From: Welwitschia mirabilis | Lineage: Eukaryota > Gnetophyta > Gnetopsida > Welwitschiales | Assembly: GCA_051453625.1 (NCBI GenBank) | Contig: JBOZIK010000001.1 | Location: 191,539,685 to 191,564,238, forward strand | Direction of reading: 5' to 3' | DNA: 24,554 bases | In this document: positions 21,969 to 24,554 of the stretch, in pieces | Layout: every line of letters starts with the position of its first letter | How positions within the stretch are numbered: the stretch's first letter is position 1 | Made by a program: the position numbers and the translations under genes | Notes under the pieces: model-generated | The model's input: only the letters and a program-made list of their open reading frames with translations | What the model was told of the DNA's origin: nothing | Databases searched by the model: none

Positions 21969-21980
21969 TTGCCTTTACGA
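21969..21980. repeat. 12-bp direct repeat, right copy
   Basis: TTGCCTTTACGA, followed by a seven-A run. See the matching copy at 20671-20682. Confidence 0.45.
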
Positions 21981-22173
21981 AAAAAATTGTACATATTTAA
22001 GCATTTCATAATTCTTAACCAATTCTTTCTCTATTTTGTCAATAATATAATTTTGGCTCCTTAGATTCCATTAATGTGAAAGCAACACTAGCTAGTTTAA
22101 ATGACACCCAAATTTCTTTGGAAAAGATACATATTTTATATCAAGTATATATCAAAATTCCAACATTTGCGAG
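21981..22173. other. Short AT-rich spacer
   Basis: Between the unknown ORF remnant and the second SINE-like copy; nothing recognised. Confidence 0.5.
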
Positions 22174-22315
22174 TAGGATGACAGTCTAACTAGTGAGACA
22201 CTCATCCTCTATTTAGGACGTCGTGTGTTTGAACCTTTAGCCTTAGGCATAATTAAAATCATTTGTTTGAGCAATTGTGGAGGTTGTACTCTTAGGGGAA
22301 GTATAGTCACTAAAA
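22174..22315 (+). mobile_element. tRNA-like SINE, copy 2
   Basis: It starts TAGGATGACAGTCTAACTAG, then ACACTCATCCTCTATTTAGGACGTCG, then GTGTTTGAACC, a good box B (GWTCRANNC type). A tRNA-like order is clear: box A-like block, then box B at a tRNA-like distance. The body, GAGCAATTGTGGAGGTTGTACTCTTA, matches copy 1. This copy is better preserved than copy 1 in box B. Confidence 0.65.
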
Positions 22316-22534
22316 GTTTGAGTTGAACATCCCCTCCCCTTATAATTCAAATATTCTAACTAGAACATCTCTTTGTTAAATTTCTAGCATGTTTCTGATC
22401 CTCTATGATACATGGAAATGATAAATGATAAAACTTTGATTAAGCATTGTCTTAGCTCATAAATTTTGAGGGTTTGTTTAGAGTTTGTTAAGTCTCCTCC
22501 CTCCTTTGCCTCGCATGTTTTTCCCAATACTTAT
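22316..22534. other. Spacer upstream of the putative gene
   Basis: AT-rich with a short C-rich patch (CCCCTCCCC near 22331). It would hold the distal promoter of the gene starting at 22773, but I see no TATA box I would defend. Confidence 0.4.
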
Positions 22535-22602
22535 GAATCTCATTCTGGACCTTTTGTAAACATACAAAAAGAAGTCCAATTACATTATTGAAAGTTTGAT
22601 AT

Positions 22603-22772
22603 TTGGAAGCGGAAGCACACTCGCATCCTTTTTCCTTCATTGGTTTTAAGGAGTCCACTGCGTCCATTCAATCACTTTGTTGCCTTAGCTTTCTGGCAGC
22701 CAGCGCAGCAGGAGCCATCAGCATTACCAGCACTGATCGTTCTCCCAGTTGCGACTGCAACGACGCACACAC
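22603..22772 (+). promoter_or_regulatory. ATG-free, CpG-containing 5' leader of a putative host gene
   Basis: From about 22535 to 22772 there is no ATG on the plus strand, and base composition shifts abruptly to higher GC with many intact CpGs, unlike the CpG-poor repeats around it. Sequence such as CAGCCAGCGCAGCAGGAGCC and GCGACTGCAACGACGC is typical of an unmethylated first-exon leader. The transcription start is not determined. Confidence 0.6.
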
Positions 22773-22817
22773 ATGGCAGAGCCAAATTCAGACCGAGCGG
22801 CGGAGGTGGCCAACCGA
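22773..22817 (+). CDS. N-terminus of a putative host protein, cut by the assembly gap
   Basis: The first ATG after the leader lies in a good context (CACACATGGCA) and opens MAEPNSDRAAEVANR before the run of N. An Ala at position two and an acidic/Ala-rich start are common for soluble plant proteins, but 15 residues are too few to name a family. The coding direction is plus. Longer stop-free frames across this point exist only because N runs contain no stops, so they carry no weight. It is the only place in the window with gene-like composition and a clean start. Confidence 0.6.
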
Positions 22818-23340
22818 NNNNNNNNNNNNNNNNNNNNNNNNNNNNNNNNNNNNNNNNNNNNNNNNNNNNNNNNNNNNNNNNNNNNNNNNNNNNNNNNNNN
22901 NNNNNNNNNNNNNNNNNNNNNNNNNNNNNNNNNNNNNNNNNNNNNNNNNNNNNNNNNNNNNNNNNNNNNNNNNNNNNNNNNNNNNNNNNNNNNNNNNNNN
23001 NNNNNNNNNNNNNNNNNNNNNNNNNNNNNNNNNNNNNNNNNNNNNNNNNNNNNNNNNNNNNNNNNNNNNNNNNNNNNNNNNNNNNNNNNNNNNNNNNNNN
23101 NNNNNNNNNNNNNNNNNNNNNNNNNNNNNNNNNNNNNNNNNNNNNNNNNNNNNNNNNNNNNNNNNNNNNNNNNNNNNNNNNNNNNNNNNNNNNNNNNNNN
23201 NNNNNNNNNNNNNNNNNNNNNNNNNNNNNNNNNNNNNNNNNNNNNNNNNNNNNNNNNNNNNNNNNNNNNNNNNNNNNNNNNNNNNNNNNNNNNNNNNNNN
23301 NNNNNNNNNNNNNNNNNNNNNNNNNNNNNNNNNNNNNNNN
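22818..23340. other. Assembly gap (523 N)
   Basis: An unsequenced run of 523 N. Both edges are GC-rich, so the missing part is probably also GC-rich, which would explain a sequencing dropout. The stated length may be an estimate. Confidence 0.99.
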
Positions 23341-23459
23341 GGTGCCGCCGCGTTCAGAGAGATTGTTTTTGCGCTTTTCCTTTCGCTGCCGTCGGTTTCG
23401 TGGAAAGCCATCTCTTTAGTGAATTTGTACAGATGGATGGATGTGGTCCGTCACTAATT
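23341..23459 (+). other. GC-rich segment after the gap, possible exon end or first-intron start
   Basis: About 100 bases remain GC- and CpG-rich (GGTGCCGCCGCGTTCAGAG and CTGCCGTCGGTTTCGTGG), then composition drops to AT-rich near 23460. One frame from 23341 is open for 38 codons (GAAAFREIVFALFLSL...) and another for about 40, so the reading frame cannot be chosen. GT dinucleotides that could be splice donors occur, for example at 23365 and 23419. It belongs to the same CpG-rich island as the start at 22773. Confidence 0.4.
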
Positions 23460-24455
23460 TGTTAATAGTAAGCTCTAAGAGTGTAAGCATGAAATGGAAT
23501 AAGTTTGACAGTGCATAGCACGCAAGATAATGAAAAGGCAGACAACACCGACACAGTGGCGGTGGCTGTATACTTGATTAGGTGGTGGAGGATGAGGCTT
23601 CAAAGCTTATCAAATTGCTCATGTGCATAACTTTATTTTAACACACATAAGAAGTGTTTTAAAATAGAGAGAGCTAATAGGGTACACTGTGAGGCTTTGG
23701 GTAATTGTGTTTACTGTATATGAGAGGGGAGGTACGCTAAATAAAAGTTTCAAATTCAATATCCTCTCCTTTAGAAGATAAAGAAAGGATGTAATTGTGA
23801 TTAAAAGGAAAATAATATATGCATCATTAAGCAGAAAAACAAGATAGGAGGTTAAAAAACAAACAAGCAAAAAAAAACCAAAAAATTAAACTATCTAACA
23901 TGGAATTGATGTCTTAAAATAAGTCTAGACTTCTAAAGACTAAAAGATTCAATTAAAGCTAGGCCAACCAATCTTGGGCTAAAAAGAGGTTTTTCAGTAA
24001 GATTACTTTGCATGGTGAAATTAATTTCAACTTATTAGGAGATGAGCACAACATTTTTCATTTGTGAGGAAGCACTACTTCCAACCTAAGCAAGGTTTTA
24101 CATATTTTGAGATTGTAATAATTTCAATAGACTACTACAACTCTAATTTATGCTTGGAAAATATCATTACTAGATCTATCCTAAGTAAATAAATCCATTA
24201 GGTTATTTTTATAAATGATAAATAGAGATGTAAATAAACATTAGGTTAGTTAGTAGTGTGTTATTTTCTAGTATGCAACAAAGCTCTTAAGTAGAAGTAA
24301 ATCTAGGTAAGGCTACAAGAGTTACAAAGGTAGATTAAGGGGCCCATCCATTTGGACGGCTCTAAGGAGGCCCAAAGGCAAACCAATCATGATTTACATG
24401 CACATTACTTAGGTTATCATCATCAATAGTATTATTATTATTTTACATCAAATGG
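23460..24455. other. AT-rich DNA, possible intron or intergenic
   Basis: No coding motif or paired repeat was seen. If the gene at 22773 is spliced, this could be intron; otherwise it is intergenic. A GC-richer patch at about 24340-24385 (GGGGCCCATCC, GGAGGCCCAAAGGC) precedes the TATA box at 24456. Confidence 0.4.
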
Positions 24456-24464
24456 TATAAATAG
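24456..24464 (+). promoter_or_regulatory. TATA box candidate
   Basis: TATAAATAG in the context AATGGTATAAATAGTAGGGGC fits the plant core-promoter TATA consensus. It is preceded by (ATT)n and followed 15 bases later by TATAACACCCC. What it drives is outside the window; the following sequence could be the start of a further LTR element or a gene leader. Confidence 0.5.
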
Positions 24465-24554
24465 TAGGGGCAATCTATAACACCCCAACTTTAATTACCC
24501 TAATTAACCATAATTTTTTTTTGTATAGTTATTAACTATCATGCACAACGGAAC

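Noticed and set aside
22211-22216. GACGTC in the second SINE-like copy as another C-box site
   Set aside because: It lies in the tRNA-like head between box A and box B, without the flanking A/T and without the 15/18-bp repetition of the LTR sites.
22603-23465. Open frames of 207-284 codons across the N gap on both strands
   Set aside because: Most of their length is N, which cannot contain stops, and the longer plus-strand ones do not begin with ATG. Only the 15 codons from the ATG at 22773 are supported.
1-24554. CRISPR array, tRNA, rRNA or bacterial operon
   Set aside because: No regularly spaced repeats with unique spacers, no full tRNA cloverleaf and no dense coding. The content is plant repeat DNA.

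Overview
The window looks like a piece of a repeat-rich land-plant nuclear genome. It is AT-rich and poor in CpG, and almost all of it is decayed retrotransposon sequence. The retroelement families (Ty1/Copia with initiator-Met tRNA primer sites, a plant-type LINE with a reverse-transcriptase zinc-finger tail, a tRNA-like SINE, and the 'putative plant transposon protein' domain) all point to plants. The low GC and the depth of decay suit a large-genome lineage, but the sequence alone does not show which one. The only non-repeat gene evidence is a short CpG-rich island around an assembly gap near 22.6-23.5 kb.

Layout. 1-72 is a (CT)n microsatellite. About 180-829 and 6802-9982 are two halves of one plus-strand LINE (endonuclease, then reverse transcriptase, zinc-finger tail and A tail). 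They are split by a full-length but dead Copia element on the minus strand (about 830-6801), with two LTRs, a primer-binding site, a polypurine tract and the order gag, protease, integrase, RT, RNase H. 9983-11446 is unassigned AT-rich DNA. About 11447-19209 is a second minus-strand LTR element with roughly 1.34-kb LTRs. It keeps a long Copia-type gag with two zinc knuckles, but I find no protease, integrase or RT. In their place is a decayed ORF of the plant 'putative transposon protein' type with a proline-rich tail. 19210-22600 holds two copies of a tRNA-like SINE and a decayed minus-strand ORF of unknown family bracketed by 12-bp near-identical direct repeats. 22535-23470 holds an ATG-free leader, a start codon at 22773 with 15 codons, a 523-N gap, and a GC-rich segment after it. 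The last kilobase is AT-rich, with one convincing TATA box at 24456.

Main points of interest. (1) In the second LTR element, eight 8-bp sites in each LTR, plus more copies upstream of the accessory ORF, look like descendants of one palindrome, AGACGTCT (an ACGT-core C-box). Matching sites in the two LTRs read AGATGTCT in one and AGACATCT in the other, which are the two outcomes of CpG deamination on opposite strands. (2) That element appears to be a non-autonomous gag-plus-accessory-ORF hybrid, perhaps with an internal promoter. (3) The 5' LTR/primer-site junction of the first Copia element is tandemly duplicated. No CRISPR, operon or prokaryotic feature is present.
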